Source: Opitutales bacterium
GTDB lineage: Bacteria > Verrucomicrobiota > Verrucomicrobiia > Opitutales > UBA2995
DNA: 64,000 nt
Assembly (NCBI GenBank): GCA_022824405.1
Contig: JAJDZZ010000036.1
Span: forward strand, 38,452 to 102,451
Direction: 5' to 3'
Positions 16,410-26,404 of the stretch are shown here, in pieces (position 1 is the stretch's first letter; each line of letters begins with the position of its first letter). The notes under the pieces were generated by a model. It worked only from the letters and a program-made list of their open reading frames with translations, did no database searches and was not told the origin of the DNA. The position numbers were made by a program, and so were the translations under genes.

Positions 16410-18929
16410 ATGAAAATATCCTTACGCTTATCCTGCTTCCTTCTCCTTCCCTCCCTGATCGTTTCCCAATTAGTGGCTCAGGAATTGGAGTCCGAGGAAG
16501 ACATCTACGAACTCGAAGAATTGGTCGTGGTGGGTTCCCGCCATCATGCCCGCTCTGCGGCCGAATCCCCGGTTCCGGTGGAGGTGATTCCCCAAGATGA
16601 TTTTCTCAACCAGGGATACACCGACATGGACTCCATGTTATCACTCGTCATCCCGGCCTACAACGTTAACGAACAGCCGGTCAGCGGCAGCCCGTCGCTG
16701 GTTCGTCCGGCCTATATGCGTGGGTTGCCCGGGGATTCCACCCTGGTCATGGTCAACGGCAAACGGCGTCATCGCGCATCGGTAATCAATATCTTTGGCG
16801 CCGGTGTTACGGACGGTTCCCACAGCTCCGACCTGGCCGCCATTCCCGCCATAGCGCTCAAGCGGGTGGAAGTGCTTTGCGATGGCGCCTCCGCTCAATA
16901 CGGCACCGACGCAATTGCAGGGGTGATCAACTTCGTATTGAAAGACGATCCTTCCGGCAGCATCTGGGAAACCCGCTGGGGGCAATATTACCAGGGGGAC
17001 GGCGCAACTTTAACCTTTGCCGCCAACGCCGGAGTGCCATTGCTCGAATCGGGTTTCGCGAACTTCAGTTTCGAATACACCAAAGTCGACCCGACCAGCC
17101 GCAGCGTTCAGCACACCGCCGTCCAGGCTCTTATCGACAAGGGGGAAGAGCTGAAAGGAAAACGTGCCTCGGGCGCCCAGCTCACCCCCGAGGAAGAATG
17201 GGATATCCTGACCGGGGACAACGTGCCACGGCCCGCCCAGCACTGGGGGGTTCCGCAGCTTCATTACAATTATAAATTTTTTGGCAATATCGGTTTCGAT
17301 CTGGGCGAGGGGCAATTCTACCTCTTTACCAACTGGGCGCAACGCAAGATGTATCAGGGTTTCTGGTATCGCTACCCCTCGGGAGGGCGGTTTTTTCCTA
17401 CCGTGGCCATGTTGGACGATGGCAGTGTCTTTGATTCCAGAAATATTTTTCCCGGTGGATTTACCCCGGATTTCGGGGGAGTGGCAACGGATATGAGCCT
17501 GGTTTCCGGCATTCGGGGAGAATGGGAGAACGGCTGGTCTTACGATTTCAGCGGCGGGATAGGGCAACATGAAACCGATTTCAGCATCTGGAACACGGTG
17601 AACCCCCAGCTCATCCACCTGAAGGAAAACATTCCCACCTTCTACAAGCCCGGCGGCTACACGGAAAGGGACTACATCTTCAATTTCGATCTTACCCGGT
17701 CCGTCCATTTGGATGGCATGTATTCCCCGCTCAATGTTGCCACGGGTCTCGAATATCGCGTAGAACGATACGAGATCGTAGCGGGTGAACCCAATTCCTG
17801 GTTCGATCACTCCGGCGACCCGAATCCTCCACTGGTCAATTGGAGAAAATTCGGCATCGGTTCCGACGGTTTCCCGGGCTTTAACCGGGAGTTTGCCGGA
17901 GCAGCCGACCGAGGCGCCTACTCCGCCTACTTCGACCTCGAAACGGATGTGAGCGAAGATGTCCTGGTCGGGCTGGCGGCCAGGTATGAGGATTATGAAG
18001 ATTTCGGAGACACCCTCAACGGCAAGCTGACCACCCGCTGGCAATTGGCCGACGGTTTTGCCTGGCGCGGATCGGTCAGCACCGGGTTTCGGGCGCCGAC
18101 GGTAGGCCAGGCCAACCTCGTCGACGTAACATCGGCCTTTGACGACGATGGCAATCTGGTCAACAACGCCACCTTGCCTCCGACCCACCCGGCATCTGCA
18201 GCATTGGGGGCCGAGCCCCTCGAGCCGGAAACCGCCCTCAACTTTACCGGAGGCCCCGTTTTCAATATCGGCGACGTCGGCTTCACTGTAGACTACTACC
18301 GCATTGAGATGCAGGACCGCATCTCGCTCACTCGGCAGGCCGATTTGACCGAGGAGCAAAGAACCCAATTGATAGCTCAGGGCGCGCCGGGCGCCGCTGC
18401 CATCAGGACGGTGCGTTACTTTGCCAACGACTTCGACACCTCCACGCAGGGAATCGATTTCGTGGCCGATTACAACACCGATCGATTTGGGGGTGAGACC
18501 AATTTCACTTTATCGGCCATTTGGAACGATACTTCTGTGGAAAGTGTTACCTCCAGCGGTATCGATACCAAGCGCATCAACCAGATCGAGCGCAATCTGC
18601 CGGAATTCCGCGGCATTCTGACCGCCCAACATGGGTGGGGGCCTTGGGACATCCTGGCCCGGATCCGCTACTATGACAAATTTCTGGAGTACCATGCGGA
18701 TTGGGTCGGTTGGCCCATAGAAGCTGGAAACCGCACCTTGATGGATGCGGAACTCGGATACAAATTAAAGGGAGGCATCCGTCTGGTGCTGGGAGCGCAA
18801 AACCTCTTCGATACCTATCCTACGGAAAACCCGCACGCCAGATCCTCCGGCGCCAGGTACCCCGATTCCTCCCCCTATGGCTTCAGCGGGGGGTTCTACT
18901 ACTTCAAAGTAAGTTGGGGCCGTCCATGA
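16410..18929 (+). CDS. TonB-dependent outer-membrane receptor (tandem paralogue 1)
   Basis: An 839-residue receptor. A signal peptide (residues 1-24, ending VAQ) is followed by an acidic linker and the plug-domain entry ELVVVGSRHHARSAAESPVPVEVI. The plug contains MRGLPGDSTLVMVNGKRRHRAS and the conserved DGASAQYGTDAIAGVINFVL; here the usual Arg before DGAS is Cys (VEVLCDGAS). The C-terminal 600 residues are beta-barrel with typical WRGSVSTGFRAPTVGQ and YDKF motifs, ending YFKVSWGRP. It is about half identical by eye to the next gene, so the two are tandem duplicates. Such receptors import ligands too large for porins using TonB/ExbBD energy. The substrate is not visible. Confidence 0.93.
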   Translation: MKISLRLSCFLLLPSLIVSQLVAQELESEEDIYELEELVVVGSRHHARSAAESPVPVEVIPQDDFLNQGYTDMDSMLSLVIPAYNVNEQPVSGSPSLVRPAYMRGLPGDSTLVMVNGKRRHRASVINIFGAGVTDGSHSSDLAAIPAIALKRVEVLCDGASAQYGTDAIAGVINFVLKDDPSGSIWETRWGQYYQGDGATLTFAANAGVPLLESGFANFSFEYTKVDPTSRSVQHTAVQALIDKGEELKGKRASGAQLTPEEEWDILTGDNVPRPAQHWGVPQLHYNYKFFGNIGFDLGEGQFYLFTNWAQRKMYQGFWYRYPSGGRFFPTVAMLDDGSVFDSRNIFPGGFTPDFGGVATDMSLVSGIRGEWENGWSYDFSGGIGQHETDFSIWNTVNPQLIHLKENIPTFYKPGGYTERDYIFNFDLTRSVHLDGMYSPLNVATGLEYRVERYEIVAGEPNSWFDHSGDPNPPLVNWRKFGIGSDGFPGFNREFAGAADRGAYSAYFDLETDVSEDVLVGLAARYEDYEDFGDTLNGKLTTRWQLADGFAWRGSVSTGFRAPTVGQANLVDVTSAFDDDGNLVNNATLPPTHPASAALGAEPLEPETALNFTGGPVFNIGDVGFTVDYYRIEMQDRISLTRQADLTEEQRTQLIAQGAPGAAAIRTVRYFANDFDTSTQGIDFVADYNTDRFGGETNFTLSAIWNDTSVESVTSSGIDTKRINQIERNLPEFRGILTAQHGWGPWDILARIRYYDKFLEYHADWVGWPIEAGNRTLMDAELGYKLKGGIRLVLGAQNLFDTYPTENPHARSSGARYPDSSPYGFSGGFYYFKVSWGRP

Positions 18930-19101
18930 CCCGGCTCGAATCTCAACCATGGCCTGCCCTCTGCGGTCTCATTTCGTATCGTTAAATACTGAACTGGAGC
19001 GAAAAATTCAGGAAATATTTGGCGTTAAGACTTGATTCCCTCTATTATAGGTGAAATAAAATTTCAACCAACTACCTGTTAACAATAAAATAAAAAATAC
19101 C

Positions 19102-21702
19102 ATGAAACTTATCCGCATTACCGCTCTATTGACTCTTATCCCTTTCTCCGCCGTTCTGGCCCAACAGAACGAGGCCGAAGATGTCTTCGATGATGAAGCG
19201 CTCGGGGAGATTATTGAACTCGGCGAATTTGTCGTGGTCGGCTCCCGACACGAGGAACGCACCGTTTTGGAATCCGCCTTGCCGGTCGATTTGATCGGGG
19301 GAGGCGAACTTTCCCCTCAGGGATACAGGGATATGGACGACCTTCTGGCCAACATTCTCCCGTCCTTCAATATCAACACTCAGCCCATCAGCGACGCCGC
19401 GACCCTGGTCCGGCCCGCCAATCTGCGCGGCCTTCCCTCGGACTCTACCCTGATATTGATCAACGGTAAACGTCGTCACCGCGCTTCTGTCATCTCCTTC
19501 CTGGGAGGCGGGACGGCCGATGGCGCGCAAGGTCCCGACCTCGCGGCCATTCCCGCAATCGCCTTGGAACGTGTGGAAGTACTCCGGGACGGCGCTTCGG
19601 CCCAATACGGTTCCGACGCCATAGCCGGGGTTCTCAACTTCGTTCTCAGGGACAAAGCCTATGGGGGCAGTTACGAAACGAGTTGGGGAGAACACTATGA
19701 AGGAGACGGGCTGTCCAATTCTATTGCCGCCAATTGGGGGATGCCCCTCACCGAGAAAGGCTTTGCCAATATCAGCTTTGAATATACGAAGGCCGGCCCC
19801 ACGGTTCGAAGTGTGCAACGGGAAGACGCCCAAGGGTTGATCAATGCAAACCAGCCTCACATCAGCCCCTACATCCGCCAGCCCTATGCCCAGATTTGGG
19901 GTTCCCCCGAGGTTCATTCCGATTTAAAATCCTTCGTCAACCTGGGAGTGGAGATCAGTGACCAATCCGAATTCTATAGTTTCGGCAGTTTCGCCAAACG
20001 CAAGGTTGACGGTGGCTTTTATTATCGGAATCCCACCAATCGAGGCGGGGTCTTCAGGGGAATTCCCGGTGAGACCGTCAAAGTGGCCGATTTGAGAGAC
20101 AATCCCGATCCGGCCACCGTTCCGGTGGTCAGGCTTGTTCCAGCCGCCAATGGCGCTCTGGTTCCCCATGCGGGTGATCTTGCCGCGGTGGAGGCCAGCC
20201 CCGATTTTTTCGCCTTCAATGAAAAGTTGCCCGGTGGGTTTACACCCCAGTTTGGCGGGTACATCAACGACATGAGTTGGGCATCAGGAGTGCGCGGAGA
20301 ATTGGAGAACTGGTGGAAATACGATTTGAGCGCAGTCTTCGGGCGGCACGAGACACAGTTCTACATGCATAGGACCATCAATCCGCAGACCATCGTGCAC
20401 CCGGATTTTCGCAACGATCCCGCATCGATTCCCACTACATACAGGCCTGGAGATTACATCCAATCGGACTACACCATCAACCTGGATCTTTCCCGCCCCT
20501 TCGATGTGGATTTTCTTGAATCCCCGTTGAGTTTCTCCACCGGCCTGGAATACCGGGTGGAAGAGTTCGAGGTTGTAGCCGGGGAAGAATACGCCTGGTA
20601 TGTCGATCGCCGGGATGGGGGAATAGCGGCACAAGGTTTCGGCGTGGGGTCCAATGGATTTCCCGCCTTCCCGCCTTCCATTGCGGGCGCAGAAAGTCGG
20701 GCTAGCTACGCGGCTTATCTCGATTTGGAAACCGAAATCTCCGAAGAAGCCCTTTTGAGCGGCGCTATCCGCTATGAGAATTACGAAAATTTCGACGCCA
20801 TCCTTGGCGGCAAGGTGTCCTACCGTTATGAAGTGTCGCATGATGTTGCCTTGCGCGGCTCCGTCAATACGGGGTTTCGAGTGCCCTCCATCGGACAGGC
20901 CACCGTTCGCAATGTAACCACCGAGTTCGGCGCACTCCCGGACGGTGGCTTCGGGTTGCGCGATCGCGCTCTTGCGCCGGTAGACGGACTTCCTCCCGCT
21001 TTGGGAGCCCAACCTCTGAAAGAAGAAACTTCGGTTAACTTCAGCCTCGGCGCTGTCTACGACAAGGATCATTTCCACTTTTCAGTGGACTATTACAACA
21101 TCAAGGTAAAAGACCGGATAGCCGTGACCGATGCCTTCGATTGGCCGGCTGCTGCTCCCAACCCCAACAATTATTCCGCTGTGAGTTGGTTTGCCAACGA
21201 CTTCGACACCACCTCGCAAGGACTGGATATTGTAGGCGACTACGACATAGATTGGGAAGAGGGAACCACCGTGTTGTCCTTCGCGGCCAACTTCAGCGAT
21301 ACCAATGTCGATCGAGCGGGTGACTTCATAACTCCCAAACGAGTTGACCAACTGGAGAACACAATACCCCAAAATCGTATTATCATCAGCGCCGAGACTA
21401 TTATGGGTCCCTGGCGCTTCATGCTGCCCCGCCTGCGTTATTATGGCAGTTTCATTGAATACACCACCAATTCCGACGATTGGTACCAAAAGTATGGCGC
21501 CAAGACGCTGGTGGACGTGGAAGCGGAATACTCCATGCAAAATGGGGTTTCTGTCGCGGCCGGAGTGAAAAACCTATTTGATACATATCCGGATGAAAAC
21601 AATCCGGCTGCAATCGCGAGTGTAGGCGCCCTTTACCCGGAAGTTGGTCCCTACGGTTTCAACGGCGGATTCCTCTACGTGAGAGCGGCCTACACATATT
21701 GA
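19102..21702 (+). CDS. TonB-dependent outer-membrane receptor (tandem paralogue 2)
   Basis: An 866-residue paralogue of the preceding receptor, 172 bp downstream. The signal peptide ends near ALA/QQN (residue 20), and a linker leads to ELGEFVVVGSRHEERTVLESALPVDLI. The plug has LRGLPSDSTLILINGKRRHRASVISF and VEVLRDGASAQYGSDAIAGVLNFVLR, with the standard Arg. The barrel holds LRGSVNTGFRVPSIGQATV and ends with an aromatic residue (VRAAYTY), as needed for outer-membrane assembly. A strong stem-loop followed by T residues lies 57 bp after the stop. The two receptors probably arose by duplication and may serve related ligands. Confidence 0.94.
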   Translation: MKLIRITALLTLIPFSAVLAQQNEAEDVFDDEALGEIIELGEFVVVGSRHEERTVLESALPVDLIGGGELSPQGYRDMDDLLANILPSFNINTQPISDAATLVRPANLRGLPSDSTLILINGKRRHRASVISFLGGGTADGAQGPDLAAIPAIALERVEVLRDGASAQYGSDAIAGVLNFVLRDKAYGGSYETSWGEHYEGDGLSNSIAANWGMPLTEKGFANISFEYTKAGPTVRSVQREDAQGLINANQPHISPYIRQPYAQIWGSPEVHSDLKSFVNLGVEISDQSEFYSFGSFAKRKVDGGFYYRNPTNRGGVFRGIPGETVKVADLRDNPDPATVPVVRLVPAANGALVPHAGDLAAVEASPDFFAFNEKLPGGFTPQFGGYINDMSWASGVRGELENWWKYDLSAVFGRHETQFYMHRTINPQTIVHPDFRNDPASIPTTYRPGDYIQSDYTINLDLSRPFDVDFLESPLSFSTGLEYRVEEFEVVAGEEYAWYVDRRDGGIAAQGFGVGSNGFPAFPPSIAGAESRASYAAYLDLETEISEEALLSGAIRYENYENFDAILGGKVSYRYEVSHDVALRGSVNTGFRVPSIGQATVRNVTTEFGALPDGGFGLRDRALAPVDGLPPALGAQPLKEETSVNFSLGAVYDKDHFHFSVDYYNIKVKDRIAVTDAFDWPAAAPNPNNYSAVSWFANDFDTTSQGLDIVGDYDIDWEEGTTVLSFAANFSDTNVDRAGDFITPKRVDQLENTIPQNRIIISAETIMGPWRFMLPRLRYYGSFIEYTTNSDDWYQKYGAKTLVDVEAEYSMQNGVSVAAGVKNLFDTYPDENNPAAIASVGALYPEVGPYGFNGGFLYVRAAYTY

Positions 21703-21758
21703 CTACGACTTTCTCCGGGCGCCTTCCGCGATCCTTCCTTCTTCAGGCGCCGTCACTT

Positions 21759-21802
21759 GACGTTCATGCAACTCTCGCTGAAGAGTTGCATGAGCGTCTT
21801 TT
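21759..21802 (+). terminator. rho-independent terminator after the tandem TonB receptors
   Basis: A 17-bp stem (arms 21759-21775 and 21782-21798, one G-U wobble) with loop CGCTGA is followed by TTTT. The stem centre is CATGCAACTCT paired with AGAGTTGCATG. Its position 57 bp after the second receptor stop fits a terminator on the plus strand. Confidence 0.8.
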
Positions 21803-21927
21803 CGGCGAATGCCCCCAACGCAGGTTAACCCGCGGGGCCATTCGGCATTGACCTTCCCAAGGGATGCCGTGTGCAATGGCCCTTCCAATGACCCCATCCG
21901 GGGGTTCAAATTGCCACCTTGAAAGAC

Positions 21928-23436
21928 ATGGAGCAAGCCTCTGCCAAAATACTTATAATCGATGACGATTCCCAGGTCCGCTATTCCCTGAAACGGGTTT
22001 TGGGATCCCACAGGTTCGCGGTGGTGGAAGCGGGTAGTGGAAGAGAGGGTGTCGAGGTAGCCTCCCGAGAACATCCGGACGTGATTTTTTTGGATCACCG
22101 TATGAAGGGGATGTCGGGGCTGGAGGCCCTACAGCACTTGAAAGGAGTAAGCGACCGTTTTCTCGTAGTCATGATGACCGCTTTCGGCACGACCAAGACC
22201 GCTATTGAAGCCATGAAATTCGGGGCCTTCGACTACATCGTCAAACCATTTGACGTGCAACAGGTTCTGGAGTTGGTCAACTCAGCCTTGGAGGCGAAAG
22301 CGGATCGCGATAAAACCGAAGCCTATGAGCCGCTTCTGGATAGTGACGATTACAAGGAAGGAATAGTTGGCAGCTCCCAGCCCATGCAGGAGGTCTTCAA
22401 GCAAATCGGTCAGATTGCGGCCAGTGACGTGACGGTTCTGATAACGGGGGAGAGCGGAACCGGGAAGGAGTTGATCGCCAAGGCAATCTACCGGCACAGT
22501 CTGCGGTCGGCCGGACCATACGTGCCGGTCAATTGCGCCACCATTCCGGAGAACCTCATCGAGAGCGAATTGTTCGGCCACGAAAAGGGATCGTTTACCG
22601 GAGCCACCAAAACGCGGAAGGGAACCTTCGAAATATGCGACCGGGGAACGATTTTTCTCGATGAAATCGGAGACATGACGTTGGCCACCCAAACTAAAAT
22701 CCTGCGCGCATTACAGGAAGGGGAGATCCAAAGGGTGGGGGGGAGTTCTCCCATTAAGGTCGATGTCCGGCTCATTGCCGCCACCAACAAGGACTTGGAG
22801 CAACTGGTTGAGGAAAAGCAATTCCGGCAAGATTTGTATTACCGCCTACACGTAGCCCGCATTCGGTTGCCCAAACTCATTGAACGCAACGAAGATATCC
22901 CGGAGTTGGTGGATTTTATGCTGCAACGCCTGGGCAAACAGGGCAATACCGAAGTCAGGCGTGTGAGTGCGAACGCCAGAACCTTGCTCACGCGGTATTC
23001 CTGGCCCGGTAACGTGCGCCAATTGGAAAACGTGATCAATCGGGCCTGCGTTATCGCGCAAGGGGATACGATTCTGCTGAAGGATCTACCACAGGAATTG
23101 ACCGACTGGGCAGTGGAAAACGGAGTTGAATTATCTCCCGGGACATCCGCCAAGCCCCCTGTGCCCGGCCCGAAAGCAGGTGAGGAGAAGCGGTTGTCAG
23201 GCCGTTCGGATAAGGGTTCCACCGCTCGGGAGGGGGATAACCTCACGGACTGTTTCGATCGGCTTTACCAGTTGCTACGCGAGAAAAATAGAGAAGCGAT
23301 TTTGAAGGTAATCGAAAGTGAAATGATCCGGCGAGCCCTCGCTGAATCGGAGGGGAACCAAGCCAAGGCCTCAAGGTTCCTGGGAATGACCCGGGCCACC
23401 TTGCGGAAGCGAATTGATACGGTTTCCAATGGCTAG
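21928..23436 (+). CDS. sigma-54-dependent response regulator (NtrC class)
   Basis: The ATG at 21928 gives 502 residues; a TTG three codons upstream is also possible. An N-terminal receiver domain has the acidic pocket IIDDDSQVR, phospho-acceptor Asp56 in [13 protein letters not shown] and the conserved Lys in YIVKPFD. A sigma-54 AAA+ domain follows: Walker A GESGTGKE, Walker [12 protein letters not shown], arginine-finger regions and the sigma-54 contact loop as GSFTGA rather than GAFTGA. The C-terminal Fis-type helix-turn-helix is [22 protein letters not shown]. No histidine kinase gene is adjacent, so its partner is encoded elsewhere. It would activate promoters read by the RpoN encoded at 12-13.5 kb. 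Confidence 0.95.
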   Translation: MEQASAKILIIDDDSQVRYSLKRVLGSHRFAVVEAGSGREGVEVASREHPDVIFLDHRMKGMSGLEALQHLKGVSDRFLVVMMTAFGTTKTAIEAMKFGAFDYIVKPFDVQQVLELVNSALEAKADRDKTEAYEPLLDSDDYKEGIVGSSQPMQEVFKQIGQIAASDVTVLITGESGTGKELIAKAIYRHSLRSAGPYVPVNCATIPENLIESELFGHEKGSFTGATKTRKGTFEICDRGTIFLDEIGDMTLATQTKILRALQEGEIQRVGGSSPIKVDVRLIAATNKDLEQLVEEKQFRQDLYYRLHVARIRLPKLIERNEDIPELVDFMLQRLGKQGNTEVRRVSANARTLLTRYSWPGNVRQLENVINRACVIAQGDTILLKDLPQELTDWAVENGVELSPGTSAKPPVPGPKAGEEKRLSGRSDKGSTAREGDNLTDCFDRLYQLLREKNREAILKVIESEMIRRALAESEGNQAKASRFLGMTRATLRKRIDTVSNG

Positions 23437-23454
23437 AACAGCGTCCTGGAAATA

Positions 23455-23488
23455 AATCACCACAGAGACCACAGAGGACACAGAGTTG
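23455..23488. repeat. CACAGAG-word intergenic repeat
   Basis: Imperfect tandem words CACCACAGAGACCACAGAG and GGACACAGAG lie directly after the response-regulator stop. This is one member of the dispersed intergenic word families described in the findings. Confidence 0.6.
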
Positions 23489-23626
23489 GAAGAAAACGAT
23501 CCAATCACATGATAAAATTACCAAGCATTACGTGGCCCCGCCTTCACCAAAGGTCTGCGGTATGACAGGCAGGCCCGGATTGAATAAATTGCCGTAAAAG
23601 GCATAATAACACCCAATTCCAAATTC

Positions 23627-24682
23627 CTATGTTCTCCCTCTCCCTCCTTTGTGCCTTTGTGCCTTTGTGCCTTTGTGCCTTGTAATATCTACCTTATCAT
23701 CGAATCCAGCCGGGTGAGTGGAGTGCCATTTCCAAGCCGTGGCGACGATGTCCTCCAGATGATTGAATTTAACTTCCCAGCCCAGGACATCTTTCGCCAG
23801 GCTGGGGTCCGCAAACAGGGTAGGGGGATCTCCGTCCCGGCGCTCCGCCAGAACCACCGGCACCTTTTTACCACTGACGCGCTCCACCGCATCGATCACT
23901 TCCCGAACGGAATAGGGTTTTCCCACTCCGAGGTTAAGGAATAAACGAGTGTTCGGCTCCTTGAGTTTTTCCATGGCGGCAATGTGGGCGCGACCCAAGT
24001 CGTCTACGTGAACGTAGTCCCTCTGGCAGGTTCCATCCGGGGTGGGGTAGTCGGCCCCAAAAACCTTCAAGGCTTTACCTTTCCTCATGGCAGCGGCTAT
24101 GGCGAGGGGGATGAGATGGGTTTCCGGATCGTGGTCCTCCCCGATGGCGCCATCCTCCGCCGCTCCCGCCGCGTTGAAATAGCGCAGAACGGCAAACCGA
24201 AAATCTTCCACCTTGGCCAGGGAGAGCAAGAGGGTTTCGATGTCCAGTTTGGATTGACCGTAGGGGCTGATGGGAACTTGTTTATGGGTTTCGCCGATGG
24301 GCAGAAAATCGGGAATTCCAAAAGTTGTGCAACTGGAGGAGAATACCAGTTTATTCACCCCGGTCCGTTTCATGGCATTGAGCAGGTGAAGGGTGCCGGC
24401 AACGTTGTTGAGGTAATACTTGAGCGGATCTTCCACGCTTTCCCCCACGTAGGTAAAAGCGGCAAAATGCGTCACCACTTCGATCTGCTCCTGATGAAGG
24501 ATATCGGTTATGATGGATTCGTCCTCCATATTTCCCCGGTAGAAGGGAATATCCGGAGCCAAAGCTCCCCGGTGGCCAAAAACGAGGTTATCCACAACCA
24601 CGGGTTGGTGCCCCGCCGCAACCATTTGCCTTACACAATGACTACCGACGTAGCCGGCGCCCCCTACGACAAGGATTTTCAT
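23627..24682 (-). CDS. galE: UDP-glucose 4-epimerase GalE
   Basis: A 351-residue extended short-chain dehydrogenase. Its N-terminus carries the NAD-binding GGAGYVGSH, then FSSSCTTFG and the catalytic YGQSK (Y-x3-K), and DYVHVDDLGRAH matches the GalE signature. It interconverts UDP-glucose and UDP-galactose in the cytoplasm. The start overlaps the malQ stop by 4 bp (ATGA), so the two are co-translated. The last 15-18 residues (from about DITRHKGTK onward) are not GalE sequence: they are encoded by the TTTGTGCC tandem repeat at 23645-23690, so an intergenic repeat seems to have become the C-terminus. Confidence 0.94.
   Translation of the reverse strand: MKILVVGGAGYVGSHCVRQMVAAGHQPVVVDNLVFGHRGALAPDIPFYRGNMEDESIITDILHQEQIEVVTHFAAFTYVGESVEDPLKYYLNNVAGTLHLLNAMKRTGVNKLVFSSSCTTFGIPDFLPIGETHKQVPISPYGQSKLDIETLLLSLAKVEDFRFAVLRYFNAAGAAEDGAIGEDHDPETHLIPLAIAAAMRKGKALKVFGADYPTPDGTCQRDYVHVDDLGRAHIAAMEKLKEPNTRLFLNLGVGKPYSVREVIDAVERVSGKKVPVVLAERRDGDPPTLFADPSLAKDVLGWEVKFNHLEDIVATAWKWHSTHPAGFDDKVDITRHKGTKAQRHKGGRGRT
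23645..23690. repeat. TTTGTGCC short tandem repeat inside the galE 3' end
   Basis: Four to five copies of an 8-9-bp unit CCTTTGTG / CCTTTGTGC occur here. The same words recur at about 33640-33660 and 44570-44605. In galE they are translated on the minus strand as HKGTKAQRHKG. Confidence 0.8.
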
Positions 24683-26220
24683 GCATTCAAACTTCTCCGG
24701 TATAGATCAGCCAGTAGTTGCAAATATTGGGAACTCTCACCCGTCAATTTTTCCAATTGCCAGGTTTGATACCGCCATTGCCAATTTCCCAGAGCCTGTC
24801 CGGGTGTATTCATGCGAGCTTCACTCCCAAGGCCCATCAGGTCCTGAAGGGGAAAGATGGCCAATTTCGCCACGGACCGGTAGGCGGCGCGGATCAGATC
24901 CCAACTTATGGCATCTCCCGGTGTATCCAAGTACCGTCTCACGTGGTCCCGGGTCGATTCGGAAGCAGTGTTAAACCAACCCAAGGATGTATCGTTGTCG
25001 TGGGTTCCCGAATATACCACGGAATTGGGTTGCATATTATGCGGCAGGTAGAAGTTGTCATTGCGACTTCCAAAGGCAAATTGGAGCACTGAAATTCCCG
25101 GAAAACCAGTATCCTCCCGCAGTTTTACAACATCGGGGGTTATAAAACCCAGGTCTTCGGTAATAATTTTGGCATGGGGAATTGCCTCCTTGATCACCTC
25201 GAAAAAACGAAGTCCCGGGCCTTTTATCCACCTGCCTTGGGAAGCTTTTTCGGATCCGGCCGGAATAGACCAATAGGCTTGGAAACCACGGAAATGGTCG
25301 ATTCGAACGATATCGAATAGTGAAAATGCCGCCAAAAGCCGTTCTATCCACCAACTATATCCGGTTTTCTCCATCCATTCCCAATCAAAAAGGGGATTGC
25401 CCCAGAATTGGCCGTCCTCGGCGAAATAATCAGGCGGCACGCCGGCAAAAGCCTTGGGTTGAAAGGTTTTGAGATCCATTTGAAAACGTTCCGGACACGA
25501 CCAGACGTCCGCGCTGTCCAGAGCGGTATAGATGGGAACGTCTCCTATTATCCGGATGCCTCTTTCGTTGGCAGACGCTTTGAGAATTTTCCACTGCCGA
25601 AAGAATAGGAACTGATAGAATCGGTGGGCTTGGCTCAGCAATCGCGTATCTCCATCCAGTACCCGAGTCGAAATTCCGGAATAGTCGCGAAATCTCTCCG
25701 GCCAATCCAACCAACTCCGACCTCCGAATTTTTGCTTCAGGGCCATATAAAGGCCCCACGGATTAAGCCATGTCGCATTGTCCTCAGAAAATTGACGGAA
25801 GGATTGTTCCAGGTCTTTCCAGCGTTTCGGCGATTCCTTGAAGGTAAGGAATGCCTTGTAGAGCAGAGGCCATTTCTTTTCATAGACCATCCCGAAATCG
25901 GTCATGCTGCCGGGAAGAATACGCATGGGTTCCAAGTCCCGATCACGCAATAGACCTTCTTCAATCAGCGAATCGAAATCGATCAGGTAAGGATTTCCGG
26001 CAAAAGCGGAAAAAGTCTGGTAGGGAGAATCGCCAAACCCGGTCGGCCCGAGCGGGCAGACCTGCCAGTAACCCATTTGGCACTTTTCCAGAAAATCGAG
26101 AAAGGCGTAGGAGTTATTGCCGAGGGTTCCAATTCCCTGGTCGCCCGGAAAACAGGTGGGATGCAACAACACACCGCATCCCCGGTCGGTCAGCCAATCG
26201 TATAACGGTAGTCGATTCAA
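24679..26220 (-). CDS. malQ: 4-alpha-glucanotransferase (amylomaltase)
   Basis: A 513-residue GH77 enzyme. It opens with RGCGVLLHPTCFPGDQGIGTLG and CPLGPTGFGDSPYQTFSAFAGNP. The catalytic nucleophile region is FDIVRIDHFRGFQAYW, the general acid Glu is in IITEDLGFITPDV, and the transition-state Asp is in VVYSGTHDNDTSLGW. All three catalytic acids are present. It moves maltodextrin segments between chains, in glycogen or maltose metabolism. It is the upstream gene of a two-gene unit with galE (4-bp overlap), which ties alpha-glucan turnover to UDP-hexose balance. Confidence 0.96.
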   Translation of the reverse strand: MNRLPLYDWLTDRGCGVLLHPTCFPGDQGIGTLGNNSYAFLDFLEKCQMGYWQVCPLGPTGFGDSPYQTFSAFAGNPYLIDFDSLIEEGLLRDRDLEPMRILPGSMTDFGMVYEKKWPLLYKAFLTFKESPKRWKDLEQSFRQFSEDNATWLNPWGLYMALKQKFGGRSWLDWPERFRDYSGISTRVLDGDTRLLSQAHRFYQFLFFRQWKILKASANERGIRIIGDVPIYTALDSADVWSCPERFQMDLKTFQPKAFAGVPPDYFAEDGQFWGNPLFDWEWMEKTGYSWWIERLLAAFSLFDIVRIDHFRGFQAYWSIPAGSEKASQGRWIKGPGLRFFEVIKEAIPHAKIITEDLGFITPDVVKLREDTGFPGISVLQFAFGSRNDNFYLPHNMQPNSVVYSGTHDNDTSLGWFNTASESTRDHVRRYLDTPGDAISWDLIRAAYRSVAKLAIFPLQDLMGLGSEARMNTPGQALGNWQWRYQTWQLEKLTGESSQYLQLLADLYRRSLNA

Positions 26221-26404
26221 AACGGCTTGGAGTTGGGATGCGTCATAACGTCCACGGATTTGAACAAAATTTCAATACAGGGAGAGGGGAAGGGCCTGGG
26301 ATGGGACCGGTCCGGACCGTCTCTGCATGCCCCAATGAAATTTTGGACATAATATATCTTGTGCGTTTTTAATTCGAGAAATTCCAAGGATGCGGAATTA
26401 AAGA

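Noticed and set aside
17010..18368. Long minus-strand open frame opposite the first TonB receptor (452 codons)
   Set aside because: Shadow of the receptor gene; the sense strand carries recognisable plug and barrel motifs, and the antisense translation has no signature.
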